The position numbers and the translations under genes were made by a program. From NCBI GenBank assembly GCA_004296885.1, contig SCVN01000016.1, forward strand, positions 248,001 through 312,000: a stretch of 64,000 bases of DNA, written 5' to 3'. Source of the stretch: Nitrospirota bacterium. GTDB lineage: Bacteria > Nitrospirota > Nitrospiria > Nitrospirales > Nitrospiraceae. The notes under the pieces are model-generated. The model was given only the letters and a program-made list of their open reading frames with translations. It was not told the origin of the DNA and did not search any database. Shown here piece after piece: positions 30,084 through 39,225 of this stretch. Every line of letters starts with the position of its first letter. The first letter of the stretch is position 1.

Positions 30084-31250
30084 TTACGGCTTCCTCAGGG
30101 GGACGCCGACTCCCTGGATCTGGAACCCCTTTGGTTTTTCCGCTTCAGGCTTGTCGCTCGCGGCGGCAGGGGCATCGTCCACTTTCAATCCGGCCAGCTT
30201 GATGCGCAGCCGCAGGTTGTTGGCACTGTCGGCGTTGGCCAGCGCCTGGTCGAGGGAAATTTTGCCGTCCTTGTACAAGTTGAACAGGACGTAATCGAAC
30301 GTCTGGCAGCCTTCCTGGACGCCTTGCTCCATCGCTTCCTTGATGTTGTCGGTTTCACCCTTCTTGATCAGTTCCTTGACCCTCGGCGTGTCCATGAGGA
30401 TCTCCAGGGCCGCCACGCGTTTCCCGTCCACGCCGCGGATCAGCCGCTGGGAGATGATGGCGCGCAGGTTCATCGAGAGCTGCAAATAGATCTGTTCATG
30501 CTGCTCGTGGGGGAAGAAGTTCATGATGCGCTCGAGCGCCTGGTTGGCGCTGTTGGCGTGGAGTGTGCCCATGCACAGGTGGCCGGTCTCGGCAAATTCG
30601 ATGCCGGCTTTCATTGTCTCGGTGTCGCGGATCTCCCCGATCAGAATGACGTCCGGCGCCTGGCGCAGGGTGTTCTTCAACGCGGCCTGGAAGGAGAGGG
30701 TGTCGAAGCCTACTTCGCGTTGGGTGATGACCGATTTTTTGTGCCGGTGCACGAACTCGACCGGGTCCTCCACCGTGATGATGTGGCCGGGCGAGGTCGA
30801 GTTCCGATGGTCGATCATGGCGGCCAGACTGGTGGATTTTCCGGAGCCGGTGGCCCCGACAAAGAGGACCAGCCCGCGCTTGGTCAGCGCGATGTCCTTG
30901 GTGATGGGCGGGAGGCCCAGCTTGTCGATCGGGACGATCTCGACCTTGATCTGCCGGATGACGAAGCCCGTGTTGCCGCGCTGGCGAAAAATATTGACGC
31001 GAAAGCGTCCCAGGTCTGGGAAATACAGGGCCAGATTCATCTCCATTTTCTCGGCGAACTCGACCCGCTGCTTCTCCTTCATCACGTCGTTGGCCAGGGT
31101 CTCCAATTCTTCGTTGGTGAACGGCTTGTCGCCAATCGGCTGGGTGATGCCCTGGATGCGGTACATGGGAGGAAGGTCCACCGTCAGGTAGACGTCGGCT
31201 GCGTCCTTCTCCACCATCACCTTGAGAATGTCGTGAATGCTGAGGGCCAT
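30084..31250 (-). CDS. pilU: Type IV pilus retraction ATPase, PilU-like
   Basis: A 388-residue AAA-type secretion ATPase of the PilT/PilU family. Walker A is GATGSGKST, the Asp box is IITVEDPVEFVH, Walker B is VILIGEIRD, and the His box is GHLCMGTLHAN. The N-terminal domain begins IHDILKVMVEKDAADVYLTV. Sequence details (GATGSGKST, KKSVITQREVG) are PilU-like rather than PilT-like. A Pro/Lys-rich tail of about 30 residues is extra. The ATG at 31250 has GGAG eight bases upstream. It lies downstream of pilT in the same direction, with a 65-base gap, so the two retraction motors are likely cotranscribed. Confidence 0.93.
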   Translation of the reverse strand: MALSIHDILKVMVEKDAADVYLTVDLPPMYRIQGITQPIGDKPFTNEELETLANDVMKEKQRVEFAEKMEMNLALYFPDLGRFRVNIFRQRGNTGFVIRQIKVEIVPIDKLGLPPITKDIALTKRGLVLFVGATGSGKSTSLAAMIDHRNSTSPGHIITVEDPVEFVHRHKKSVITQREVGFDTLSFQAALKNTLRQAPDVILIGEIRDTETMKAGIEFAETGHLCMGTLHANSANQALERIMNFFPHEQHEQIYLQLSMNLRAIISQRLIRGVDGKRVAALEILMDTPRVKELIKKGETDNIKEAMEQGVQEGCQTFDYVLFNLYKDGKISLDQALANADSANNLRLRIKLAGLKVDDAPAAASDKPEAEKPKGFQIQGVGVPLRKP

Positions 31251-31315
31251 GGTCGTCTCCTCTGCGACGTGGTCCGAAGGCCCAGGGTCGGCTTGTGCCC
31301 GGGCCTGACGATGAA

Positions 31316-32380
31316 CTAGGCCGCGCCGGCGGCCGAACCGGCCGGCCCGAAGAGGTTCGGGTTCATGCTGCGAGCCTGGGCCTCGGCTTTGGTCACCAGG
31401 CCCTTGTTGACCAGGTCCATGAGCGCGTTGTCCATGGTCTGCATCCCGTCTTTCTTGCTGGCTTGCATGATGCCGGGAATCTGGTGGAGCTTGGCCTCGC
31501 GGATGAGGTTCCGGACGGCGGTGGTGCCGGTCATGATTTCCAGCGCGGCGACGCGCCCGCCGCCTTTCTTCTTGAGCAGGGTCTGGGTGACGACGCCTTC
31601 GATGGACTCCGCAAACTGGGCGCGGATCTGGGCCTGCTGGTTCGGCGGGAAGACGTCGATGATGCGGTCCACGGTCTTCGGCGCGCTGGAGGTGTGCAAG
31701 GTGCCGAAGACCAGGTGCCCTGTCTCCGCGGCCGACAGAGCGAGCTGGATGGTTTCCAGGTCCCGCATTTCGCCCACCAGAATGATGTCCGGGTCTTCGC
31801 GCAGGGCGGACTTGAGGGCGTTGGCAAACGAATGCGTGTGGGGGCCCAACTCGCGCTGGTTTACCAGGCATTTTTTGGACTTGTGGACGAACTCGATCGG
31901 GTCCTCGATGGTCAGGATGTGGCCTTCAAAGGTGTCGTTGAGAAAGTCGATCATGGCGGCCAGCGTGGTGGACTTGCCCGAGCCGGTCGGGCCGGTGACG
32001 AGCACGAGCCCTTTTTCCTTTTCGCACAGCTGCCGGAGGATGGGCGGCATGCCCAACTGCTCCAGCGCCAGGATTTTGGTCGGGATGGTCCGGAAGACCG
32101 CGCCTTCACCCCGCCGCTGTACGAATACGTTGACCCGGAAGCGGGCCACTTCGCCCATTTCAAAGGAGAAGTCGCACTCATGCTTCTCCTGGAACACCTT
32201 GCGCTGTGAGTCGTTCATCATGTCAAAGACGAGGTCGTGGACTTCCTCCTTGGAGAGGGCCGGTGAGTCCAGTTTCTTCAACTCCCCGTGGATGCGCAGC
32301 ATGGGAGGTTCGCCTGCGCTCAGGTGGAAGTCCGAGGCGCCCTGCTCCACGCCAAACGTCAGCAACTGGGTAATGTCCAT
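31316..32380 (-). CDS. pilT: Type IV pilus retraction ATPase PilT
   Basis: A 354-residue motor that disassembles the pilus to power twitching and DNA uptake. It starts MDITQLLTFGVEQGASDFHL, the standard PilT opening. Walker A is GPTGSGKST, the Asp box is ILTIEDPIEFVH, Walker B is IILVGEMRD, the His box is GHLVFGTLHTSSA, and AIRNLIRE-like TAVRNLIREAK is the family's C-terminal motif. The ATG at 32380 is preceded by GAGGAGG. The C-terminal tail (FGPAGSAAGAA) is short. Pilins are encoded 12 kb away at 44,113-45,427. Confidence 0.95.
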   Translation of the reverse strand: MDITQLLTFGVEQGASDFHLSAGEPPMLRIHGELKKLDSPALSKEEVHDLVFDMMNDSQRKVFQEKHECDFSFEMGEVARFRVNVFVQRRGEGAVFRTIPTKILALEQLGMPPILRQLCEKEKGLVLVTGPTGSGKSTTLAAMIDFLNDTFEGHILTIEDPIEFVHKSKKCLVNQRELGPHTHSFANALKSALREDPDIILVGEMRDLETIQLALSAAETGHLVFGTLHTSSAPKTVDRIIDVFPPNQQAQIRAQFAESIEGVVTQTLLKKKGGGRVAALEIMTGTTAVRNLIREAKLHQIPGIMQASKKDGMQTMDNALMDLVNKGLVTKAEAQARSMNPNLFGPAGSAAGAA

Positions 32381-32456
32381 CGGGATGCCTCCTCGCGTTG
32401 ATCGAGCCCGGTTCTTGAGTATACCCAAATCCGCTCGGATGGGCCAGATGAAGGGG

Positions 32457-33617
32457 CTAAATCAGTCGCAATTCCTGCCCGGCCTGGCGAAATGCCGCGA
32501 GCGCATGGTCCAGGTGTTCGGGCCGGTGTTCCGAGGACAGCGTCGTTCTGATCCGGCTTGTGCCTTCGGGCACGGTGGGAGGGCGGATCGCGGGGGCAAA
32601 GACGCCTAATTGCAGGAGGCGTTCGGCCAATTGGAGGGCTTGGTCGGCCTGCCCGATCAGCACCGGCACGATCGGGCTGGCCGTGTCGGCAATTCGGTAG
32701 CCCAGGCCGACCAGCCCTTCGACCCACCGTTGCCGGTTTGCCCAGAGACGCGTACGACGTTCCGGTTCGTTGCGGATGACGTCCAGCGCCGCAAGCGCGG
32801 CGGCGGCGGCGGCCGGCGGCGGGGCGGTGGTATAGATGAAGGACCGGGCATGATTGACGAGGTATTGGATCAGGGTGGTGGGGCCGGCCACATAGGCGCC
32901 GCTGCCGCCGAGTGCCTTGCTGAGCGTCCCCATATGGAACGGGAGGCGGGCCTCCACGCCGAAATGTTCCAGCGTGCCGCGGCCGGTCTTGCCCATGACG
33001 CCGGTCCCGTGCGCGTCGTCCACCAGCAGTCGGGCGTCGTAGCGCTCCGCCAAGGCGATCAAATCGGGAAGCGGGGCGAGATCCCCGTCCATGCTGAAGA
33101 CTCCGTCGGTGACGATCAGCGTGGTTCGGCGGACCTTGCATTTAGCGAGGAGCTGCTCGAGATGGGCGAGGTCCCGGTGTCGAAAGACGCGGAAGCTCGC
33201 CCCGCTGAGGCGGCATCCGTCGATGAGGCTGGCATGGCAGAGACGATCGGCCAGGATAAGGTCGCCGGTTTCAGCCAGGGCGGGGATCAGTCCGATGTTG
33301 GCCAGGTAGCCGGAACCGAAGAGCAACGAAGCCTCTGTGCCCTTGAAGCGGGCCAGCGCGGTTTCCAAGTCTGCATGAGGGGGCAACGTCCCGGAAATCA
33401 GGCGTGAGGCTCCCGACCCGACGCCGAATCGACCGACGGCGTCGAGGGCCGCTTGTTTGAGGGTCGGATGGGTGGCCAATCCCAGGTAGTCGTTGGCAGC
33501 CATGAGGATGAGGGGGCGGCCTGCAAAGGTGACCACTGGCCCTGGCGCCGATTCCGCCAGTCTGAGTCGGCGGAGCAAGTGCCGGGCGTCGAGTTGGGCG
33601 AGGTTCTCTTCAAACAT
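32457..33617 (-). CDS. bioF: 8-amino-7-oxononanoate synthase (BioF)
   Basis: A 386-residue PLP enzyme of the alpha-oxoamine synthase family, which joins pimeloyl thioester and alanine in biotin synthesis. The PLP Lys is in GTLSKALGGSG. LLVDDAHGTGVMG, DGVFSMDGDLAPLPDL and NDYLGLATHP are typical blocks. SFIYTTAPPPA lies further on. KBL-type relatives (glycine C-acetyltransferase) look similar, so BioF rests on overall style. No other bio gene is in view. It is upstream of pilT on the same strand, with 76 bases between. Confidence 0.88.
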   Translation of the reverse strand: MFEENLAQLDARHLLRRLRLAESAPGPVVTFAGRPLILMAANDYLGLATHPTLKQAALDAVGRFGVGSGASRLISGTLPPHADLETALARFKGTEASLLFGSGYLANIGLIPALAETGDLILADRLCHASLIDGCRLSGASFRVFRHRDLAHLEQLLAKCKVRRTTLIVTDGVFSMDGDLAPLPDLIALAERYDARLLVDDAHGTGVMGKTGRGTLEHFGVEARLPFHMGTLSKALGGSGAYVAGPTTLIQYLVNHARSFIYTTAPPPAAAAAALAALDVIRNEPERRTRLWANRQRWVEGLVGLGYRIADTASPIVPVLIGQADQALQLAERLLQLGVFAPAIRPPTVPEGTSRIRTTLSSEHRPEHLDHALAAFRQAGQELRLI

Positions 33618-33711
33618 GGGCTGTGGCTCGCAGGACAGGTGGCGGCGGTACGCTATACCGTGCTGACGGGCGCTGTCAACGAACCCACTGCCTCAAAGGA
33701 AGGGACGAGAA

Positions 33712-33741
33712 TTGACAAGCGTTTCTCGAACCTTGTATAAC
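33712..33741 (+). promoter_or_regulatory. Sigma70 promoter for the TPR gene
   Basis: TTGACA (33712-33717), an 18-base spacer and TATAAC (33736-33741) are near consensus. They lie in the divergent gap and point to the gene starting at 33795. Confidence 0.7.
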
Positions 33742-33794
33742 GGCGCACGGTTTACACAGATCGATCAACCCTCACATGGCCTTCGTCTAGACAC

Positions 33795-34571
33795 ATGTCG
33801 TATCGCATCAAGCTGGACCAGAAGAGCGGTCCCCCCGGCGAAGCACAACTCCTGAGCGGAATGGATCGATTTCTGTTCATGGTTCAGGAGCATCGTGCGA
33901 AGGTGCTGGCTGGGCTGGTGGCCCTGCTGGCGGTGGCGGTGGCCATCGGCGGCGCGGTCTGGTACAGCCACCGCCAGGCGGATGAAGCGTTCGAAATCAA
34001 CCGGCAGGCCATGCAGCTCTATATCGATCGACCTGCGGACAAGCAGGCGCAGGCGGATGAGAATCTCAAGAAAGCCATCAGTCTGTTCCAGCAGGTGGTC
34101 GAGCAGCACCCCCGATCCCCGGTGACGCCCATGGCCTTGTATCATTTGGGCAATGCGCTCGTACAAGCCAATAACTTAGCCGGTGCGATTGAGGCTTATA
34201 AACAATACATCGCCGACCATGGCTCGAACAAAGTCCTGCTGGGCCTCGTCTATCAGCGGTTGGGTTTTGTCCATTTGTTGAACGGGGACCGGGAGCAGGC
34301 GGTCAAAGCTTTTTCAGCCATCTTGGACGTGCCGGGGGCGCTCAACAAGGATCAGGCGATTTTTGAGTTGGGCAAGTTGGAGGAAAGCCAGTCCCGTCCC
34401 GAAGGAGCCTTGGCCCGGTATCAAGACTTGGCCAAGAGCTATCCCACATCTCCGTTCGCCAGCGAAGCGGCCGTGCGGATCAAAGCCCTGGAAGTGAAGA
34501 AGGCTCCCGACGCCGGCGCCCAAGGAAGCGTGCCTCTGCCAGTGCCTCCCCAAACGGAACCAGCGAAGTAG
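33795..34571 (+). CDS. Membrane-anchored TPR protein
   Basis: A 258-residue protein. A short cytoplasmic part precedes one membrane helix (about residues 37-56, VLAGLVALLAVAVAIGGAVWY). After that come three to four TPR-like repeats (MALYHLGNALVQANNLAGAI, LVYQRLGFVHLLNGDREQAV, AIFELGKLEESQSRPEGALA) and a Pro-rich end. The layout matches YfgM-like periplasmic TPR proteins that work with chaperones or the Sec machinery. It has its own promoter, unlike yfgM of E. coli, which is paired with bamB. Partner unknown. Confidence 0.85.
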   Translation: MSYRIKLDQKSGPPGEAQLLSGMDRFLFMVQEHRAKVLAGLVALLAVAVAIGGAVWYSHRQADEAFEINRQAMQLYIDRPADKQAQADENLKKAISLFQQVVEQHPRSPVTPMALYHLGNALVQANNLAGAIEAYKQYIADHGSNKVLLGLVYQRLGFVHLLNGDREQAVKAFSAILDVPGALNKDQAIFELGKLEESQSRPEGALARYQDLAKSYPTSPFASEAAVRIKALEVKKAPDAGAQGSVPLPVPPQTEPAK

Positions 34572-34603
34572 CCTCGTCTCCGAAGAAATAGATTCAGGTA
34601 TGG

Positions 34604-34619
34604 AGCCGGCGCTCCGGCT
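34604..34619. terminator. Short hairpin between convergent TPR and transglycosylase genes
   Basis: AGCCGG and CCGGCT form a 6-bp stem with a CGCT loop between the two stops. No T-run is present, so its role as a terminator is weak. Confidence 0.3.
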
Positions 34620-34634
34620 TGAGGATGGCTGTTC

Positions 34635-36113
34635 CTAGCGGCTGACGGCGAGCAGTTCGCCGGGTCTGAGGCGGCGGCTGGCCAGGTTGTTTCTGGCCTT
34701 GAGATCCTGCACGGAGAGGTGAAAACGCTTGGCGATCGTCCAGAGACTGTCGCCGACCCGCACGCGGTACCAGCCACGGGACTCGCCGGTCGGCTCGACG
34801 TGATGTTTGACGAATTTGGGCAGCCGTACAGGCGGCTTCCACGTCGGAAGCTGATCCAGGGCCTGCTCTACCCGTTCCTTCGTGCCCACCGGAACCTTCA
34901 GATGGTAGTGCGTGTCGTCCGGGGGCGTGACGTCCCGGCGCAATTCCGGATTGAGGCGTTGCAGTTCGCTGAAGGGGATGCTCACGGCCTTTTCGAGGTC
35001 GCGGAAGTGGACGGCATGCGGGACCACGACTTCCTCGAACGCATGCAACTCCGTTTGCACGGGAGCAAACCCGAACTGGTCCGGGTTTCTCGCGATGATC
35101 GTGGCCGCCATGAAACGGGGGACATACTCTTTCGTCTCCCGCCGGATATGCTTGGTTGCGGCAATGTCCCAGAAGGTATCTGCTTGGGCCTTGTGCAAGG
35201 CACGCATCACCTTCCCTTCTCCGGCATTGTAGGCGGCCATCGCCAGGGGCCACGTTCCGAAGAGGTCATAGAGGTCGCGCAGATAGCGGGCGGCGGCGAC
35301 CGTTGATTTGATGGGGTCTCTCCGCTCGTCCACGTATTGGTCCACCCGCAGTCCATAGACCTGGGCCGTCCCCTTCATGAATTGCCAGGGCCCCGTTGCT
35401 TTGGCGCGGGAATAGGCGTGGGGATTGAAGCCGCTTTCCACCAGCGAGAGGAACACCAGGTCGCTGGGCAGGTCGAATTCCGAGAAGATCCGTTCGACCA
35501 GAGGCCTGTAGTGGCTCAACCTGCTCAACCAATGCTCGAACCGGTCGCGGATCGCCGTGTGGAAGAAGCGCATGTGGCCTTCCACTTTCTCGTTGCGCAC
35601 GATCGCAATGTTGTCGAGTGATTCTTCGCGAAGCGTCGGAACCGGGCGCGGGGTCTCACTCGTCGCGGTTGCCAGGCCGGATGGGGCCTGGGATGCGGCA
35701 GGTTCCGCAACGATCGTGGGGGCCTCTTGAGCTTGGGCGGTCGGCATGGCTGTTTCCTGATTCGGCTGGGGCACCGCCGTTTGGCCTAAGCCAGATGGTG
35801 CAAGCAACGGCGGGGATTCCGCAACCGGGCTCGGCAGTGGCGGCTCCGTCGCCGACGGATTTAGAGGGAGGGCTGTCCGGTTGATCGCCGGGGGCAATTC
35901 AGATGTGGGCTGTGGCGCCTGGCTCGCCTGGTCCGCAACGGACGAGTCCTGGGTTGCAGTTTCAGTCGATGGGAAAACGGAGCCTTCCAAGGGGGTGCCA
36001 ATTGAGGTAGCGACACCTGCCCAAACAACATGGGAAGCTGAAACGGACAGGCTACCCAACAGAAGGGTTACGAAAAGGGTTCTGGTCAAGCCCTGTGGAT
36101 GCAAGCGCACCAT
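34635..36113 (-). CDS. Membrane-bound lytic murein transglycosylase, MltD-like with LysM
   Basis: A 492-residue exported peptidoglycan lyase. A signal peptide is followed by about 130 residues of Pro/Ala/Thr/Glu-rich low-complexity linker. The SLT domain has the catalytic Glu in SLVESGFNPHAYS, then ATGPWQFM and AMAAYNAGEGKV. Near the end is one LysM peptidoglycan-binding module (YRVRVGDSLWTIAKRFHL). It cuts glycan strands to 1,6-anhydromuropeptides. The start is uncertain: ATG at 36113 begins the signal peptide cleanly, while an in-frame ATG at 36194 adds 27 residues. MltD of E. coli has a lipobox; no lipobox is clear here. Confidence 0.9.
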   Translation of the reverse strand: MVRLHPQGLTRTLFVTLLLGSLSVSASHVVWAGVATSIGTPLEGSVFPSTETATQDSSVADQASQAPQPTSELPPAINRTALPLNPSATEPPLPSPVAESPPLLAPSGLGQTAVPQPNQETAMPTAQAQEAPTIVAEPAASQAPSGLATATSETPRPVPTLREESLDNIAIVRNEKVEGHMRFFHTAIRDRFEHWLSRLSHYRPLVERIFSEFDLPSDLVFLSLVESGFNPHAYSRAKATGPWQFMKGTAQVYGLRVDQYVDERRDPIKSTVAAARYLRDLYDLFGTWPLAMAAYNAGEGKVMRALHKAQADTFWDIAATKHIRRETKEYVPRFMAATIIARNPDQFGFAPVQTELHAFEEVVVPHAVHFRDLEKAVSIPFSELQRLNPELRRDVTPPDDTHYHLKVPVGTKERVEQALDQLPTWKPPVRLPKFVKHHVEPTGESRGWYRVRVGDSLWTIAKRFHLSVQDLKARNNLASRRLRPGELLAVSR

Positions 36114-36433
36114 CCTAACGATTCCAATGGGTTCCGTTCCTAGCGAGCCGATCACAACCGGTATAGGGTAGCGGTGAATAGGGGACGATGTCAAGGCTGA
36201 TGCCCATTATGAGACTGGAAGTTCCGTGCTGCTTGTTGGTTGGGTTCTGGTGTGCGATCTGATATTTTCTCATGCGGGCGGCATCGTTGCGGCCGTTTGA
36301 ACCTTTGATTTCAGGCTGAAAATCGGCTCTCTGACACCGGTTCCTTACCTTGACAGTTTGGGGGTTGGAGTGATAGCGTACCCCCCTTCTTGCCCAAGAA
36401 AATGACTCATCGTTTTGTGAGGAGAATGGCACC

Positions 36434-37576
36434 ATGCTGAAACGGTATTTGCTGGCTCCAGGGCCGACGCCGGTTCCGCCCGAGGTCTTGTTGGCCATGG
36501 CCAGACCCATGATTCACCACCGTGCCCCGGAGTTCGATCCGATTTTTCAGGAAGTTCGGGAAGGTCTGAAATGGCTGTTCCAGACCAGGAACGACGTGCT
36601 GATCCTGGCGTCTTCCGGCACGGGTGGGATGGAAGGGGCCGTGTCCAACTTCCTGTCGCCCGGCGACAAGGCGTTGGTGATCAACGGCGGAAAGTTCGGC
36701 GAGCGTTGGGGCAAGCTCTGCAAGACGTTCGGCGCCCAGGTCACGGAAATCAAGGTGGAATGGGGCCATTCCGTGGACCCCAAGCAGGTGGCGGATGCGC
36801 TGAAGAAGGATCCGGCGATCAAGGCGGTCTACGTCCAGGCGAGTGAGACTTCCACCGCTGTGACCCATGACGTCAAGGCGCTTGGGCAGATCGTGAAGGG
36901 CTGTCCGGAGACCATCCTTGTCGTGGACGCCATCACCGCGCTCGGTGTGTTCGACCTCAAGACCGATGAGTGGGGATTGGACGTTGTGATCACCGGTTCG
37001 CAAAAGGCCCTCATGCTGCCGCCGGGGCTGGCTTTTGTGAGCGTCAGCGAGAAAGCCTGGCAGCTTGCAGAGAAGGCCAAAAACACTTCCTTCTATTTCA
37101 ATTTCAAGCGTGAGAAGGACAATCAGCAAAAGAACCAGACGGCTTTTACTCCGGCGGTCTCCATGATTCTGGGGTTACAGGAAGTGCTGAAGATGTTAAA
37201 GGCTGAGGGCCTGGAAAGCGTGTTTGCCCGGCAGTCTCAGATGGCCCATGCGCTGCGCGAGGGCGTCAAGGCCGCGGGGATGGAAATCTTCGCCAAAGGC
37301 ACGCCCAGTGACGCGGTGACCGCCATCAATGCGCCGGCGGGGGTGGATGGCCAGGCCATCTATAAGAACCTTCGCGTGCAATATGGCATTACCGCTGCGG
37401 GAGGACAGGACCACCTCAAAGGCAAGATCTTTCGAATCTCCCACATGGGGTATTTGGATCGGTTCGACGTGATCCTCGCCTTGGCTGCGACGGAGATGGT
37501 GCTCAAGGGGCTGGGGCATCCGGTTACGCTCGGCAAGGGTGTGGCAAAGGCGCAGGAATTGTTGATGGCCAAGTAA
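36434..37576 (+). CDS. Class V aminotransferase (probable phosphoserine or serine/alanine-glyoxylate aminotransferase)
   Basis: A 380-residue PLP enzyme of class V. The N-terminus (RYLLAPGPTPVPPEVLLAM) and the PLP Lys in GSQKALMLPPGLAFV are the alanine/serine-glyoxylate aminotransferase pattern. ASSGTGGMEGAVSNF and VVDAITALGVFDL are the cofactor-binding parts. The next gene is serA, 28 bases downstream. In several bacteria and archaea lacking a classical SerC, an enzyme of this group makes phosphoserine, so that is the likely role. GAGGAGAAT precedes the ATG. The weak promoter candidate at about 36350 was not firm enough to list. Confidence 0.88.
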   Translation: MLKRYLLAPGPTPVPPEVLLAMARPMIHHRAPEFDPIFQEVREGLKWLFQTRNDVLILASSGTGGMEGAVSNFLSPGDKALVINGGKFGERWGKLCKTFGAQVTEIKVEWGHSVDPKQVADALKKDPAIKAVYVQASETSTAVTHDVKALGQIVKGCPETILVVDAITALGVFDLKTDEWGLDVVITGSQKALMLPPGLAFVSVSEKAWQLAEKAKNTSFYFNFKREKDNQQKNQTAFTPAVSMILGLQEVLKMLKAEGLESVFARQSQMAHALREGVKAAGMEIFAKGTPSDAVTAINAPAGVDGQAIYKNLRVQYGITAAGGQDHLKGKIFRISHMGYLDRFDVILALAATEMVLKGLGHPVTLGKGVAKAQELLMAK

Positions 37577-37604
37577 GGCCGGAGATGAGGGGATAACACG
37601 ATCC

Positions 37605-39209
37605 ATGGGAGACCCGATCAAGATTCTCGTCAGCGACAGCCTGTCGAAGCACGGCGTGGAGATACTCCAAAAGGCCGGCTTTCAGGTGGACGTCAAGACC
37701 AAGCTCTCGAAAGAGGAGCTGCTCAAAGAGATCAAGCAGTATGACGGCCTGATCATCCGATCTGCGACAAAAGTGACCGCCGAAGTGGTCGCGGCGGCCG
37801 ACCGGCTGAAGGTGGTGGGGCGAGCCGGGTCAGGGCTCGACAACGTGGATCAGGCCGCCGCCACCAAGCGCGGCATCGTCGTGATGAACACGCCCGGCGG
37901 GAACACCGTCACGACCGCCGAGCACACCATGTCCATGATCTGTTCCATGTCTCGCCGCATTCCGCAGGCCACCGGGTCCATGAAAGCCGGCAAATGGGAA
38001 AAAGAAAAGTTCATGGGCGTGGAGCTGTATGGAAAGACGCTGGGCATCGTGGGTTTCGGCCAGATCGGCGGGTACTTGTCCAAGCTGGCTCAGGGCTTCT
38101 CGATGACCGTCATCGCTTACGATCCGTATCTGGCGCCTGAAAAGGCGCAGAAGATGGGGATCGAAGTCGTGGCGCTCACCGACATCTTCCGGCGCGCGGA
38201 CCTCATCAGCGTGCACACGCCGCTCACGGCCGAGACCAAGTCCCTGATCAACGCCGCCACCATCGCGCAGATGAAACCCGGTGTCATGCTGGTGAATTGC
38301 GCCCGCGGCGGGATCATCAACGAACCGGATCTCGTCGAGGCCCTCAAGGCCAAGCGGGTGGCTGCAGCGGCCTTCGATGTGTTCGAAGAGGAACCGGTCA
38401 AGCCCGACAATGCCCTGCTGGCGTTGGATAATTTCATCTGCACCCCACACATCGGCGCATCGACGGCTGAGGCCCAGGAAAACGTGGCGATCGGGATCGC
38501 CGAGCAGATCGTGGATTACTTCACGAAGGGGGTGGCGCGCGGGGCGGTGAATGTGCCGTCGGTGCCGCCGGAGTTGCTGCCGCAGCTCCAGCCCTACCTC
38601 ACGCTGGCGGAGAAAATCGGGTCGCTCCAATCGCAGCTCTGCGAGGGCGGCATTGAACGGGTGACCGTGGAGTACAATGGCGAGGTGGCGTCGCTGTTGG
38701 TGGCGCCGCTGACGATTGCGGTTTTGAAAGGTCTGTTGACGCCGATTCTGGAAGATGCGGTCAACTATGTGAATGCGCCGGTGATCGCCAAGGATCGGGG
38801 CATCGAGGTCAAAGAAGTGAAGGGGGGCGACACGGGCGACTTCGCCAGCATGATCCGGGTCCGCGTGGAGGCGGGGAAAAAGACGCACCGGATGGCGGGG
38901 ACGCTCTATAGCCGTAAAGATCCGCGCATCGTCGAGATTGACAACTTCCAGGTCGAGGTCGTGCCCGAGGGACACATGCTGTTGCTTCAGAACATTGATC
39001 GGCCCGGTGTCATCGGCACGGTTACCTCGACCCTCGGCCAGCACAATGTGAACATCGCCCGTATGCAGTGCTCTCGCGAGGCGCGCGGCGGCAACGCCCT
39101 GTTGATCATCGGATTGGACGCGCCGCTGCCGAGCGGTATGTTGCAGACCATCAAGCAAGGTCCGAATATCCTGTCCGTCAAGCTCGTCGACCTTTCAAAG
39201 GGGCTCTAG
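37605..39209 (+). CDS. serA: D-3-phosphoglycerate dehydrogenase
   Basis: A 534-residue enzyme that oxidises 3-phosphoglycerate, the entry to serine synthesis. The first 310 residues form the D-isomer-specific 2-hydroxyacid dehydrogenase core: GLIIRSATKVTAEV, GRAGSGLDNVD, the NAD motif GFGQIGGYLS, NCARGGIINEPDL, and the catalytic His in TPHIGASTAEAQ. Residues about 320-450 form the ASB intervening domain. The ACT domain lies at the end (MLLLQNIDRPGVIGTVTSTL), where serine feedback is expected. This long form matches the Mycobacterium/Bacillus type. It is cotranscribed with the aminotransferase. Confidence 0.97.
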   Translation: MGDPIKILVSDSLSKHGVEILQKAGFQVDVKTKLSKEELLKEIKQYDGLIIRSATKVTAEVVAAADRLKVVGRAGSGLDNVDQAAATKRGIVVMNTPGGNTVTTAEHTMSMICSMSRRIPQATGSMKAGKWEKEKFMGVELYGKTLGIVGFGQIGGYLSKLAQGFSMTVIAYDPYLAPEKAQKMGIEVVALTDIFRRADLISVHTPLTAETKSLINAATIAQMKPGVMLVNCARGGIINEPDLVEALKAKRVAAAAFDVFEEEPVKPDNALLALDNFICTPHIGASTAEAQENVAIGIAEQIVDYFTKGVARGAVNVPSVPPELLPQLQPYLTLAEKIGSLQSQLCEGGIERVTVEYNGEVASLLVAPLTIAVLKGLLTPILEDAVNYVNAPVIAKDRGIEVKEVKGGDTGDFASMIRVRVEAGKKTHRMAGTLYSRKDPRIVEIDNFQVEVVPEGHMLLLQNIDRPGVIGTVTSTLGQHNVNIARMQCSREARGGNALLIIGLDAPLPSGMLQTIKQGPNILSVKLVDLSKGL

Positions 39210-39225
39210 CAGTCCCGGCGCAGGT

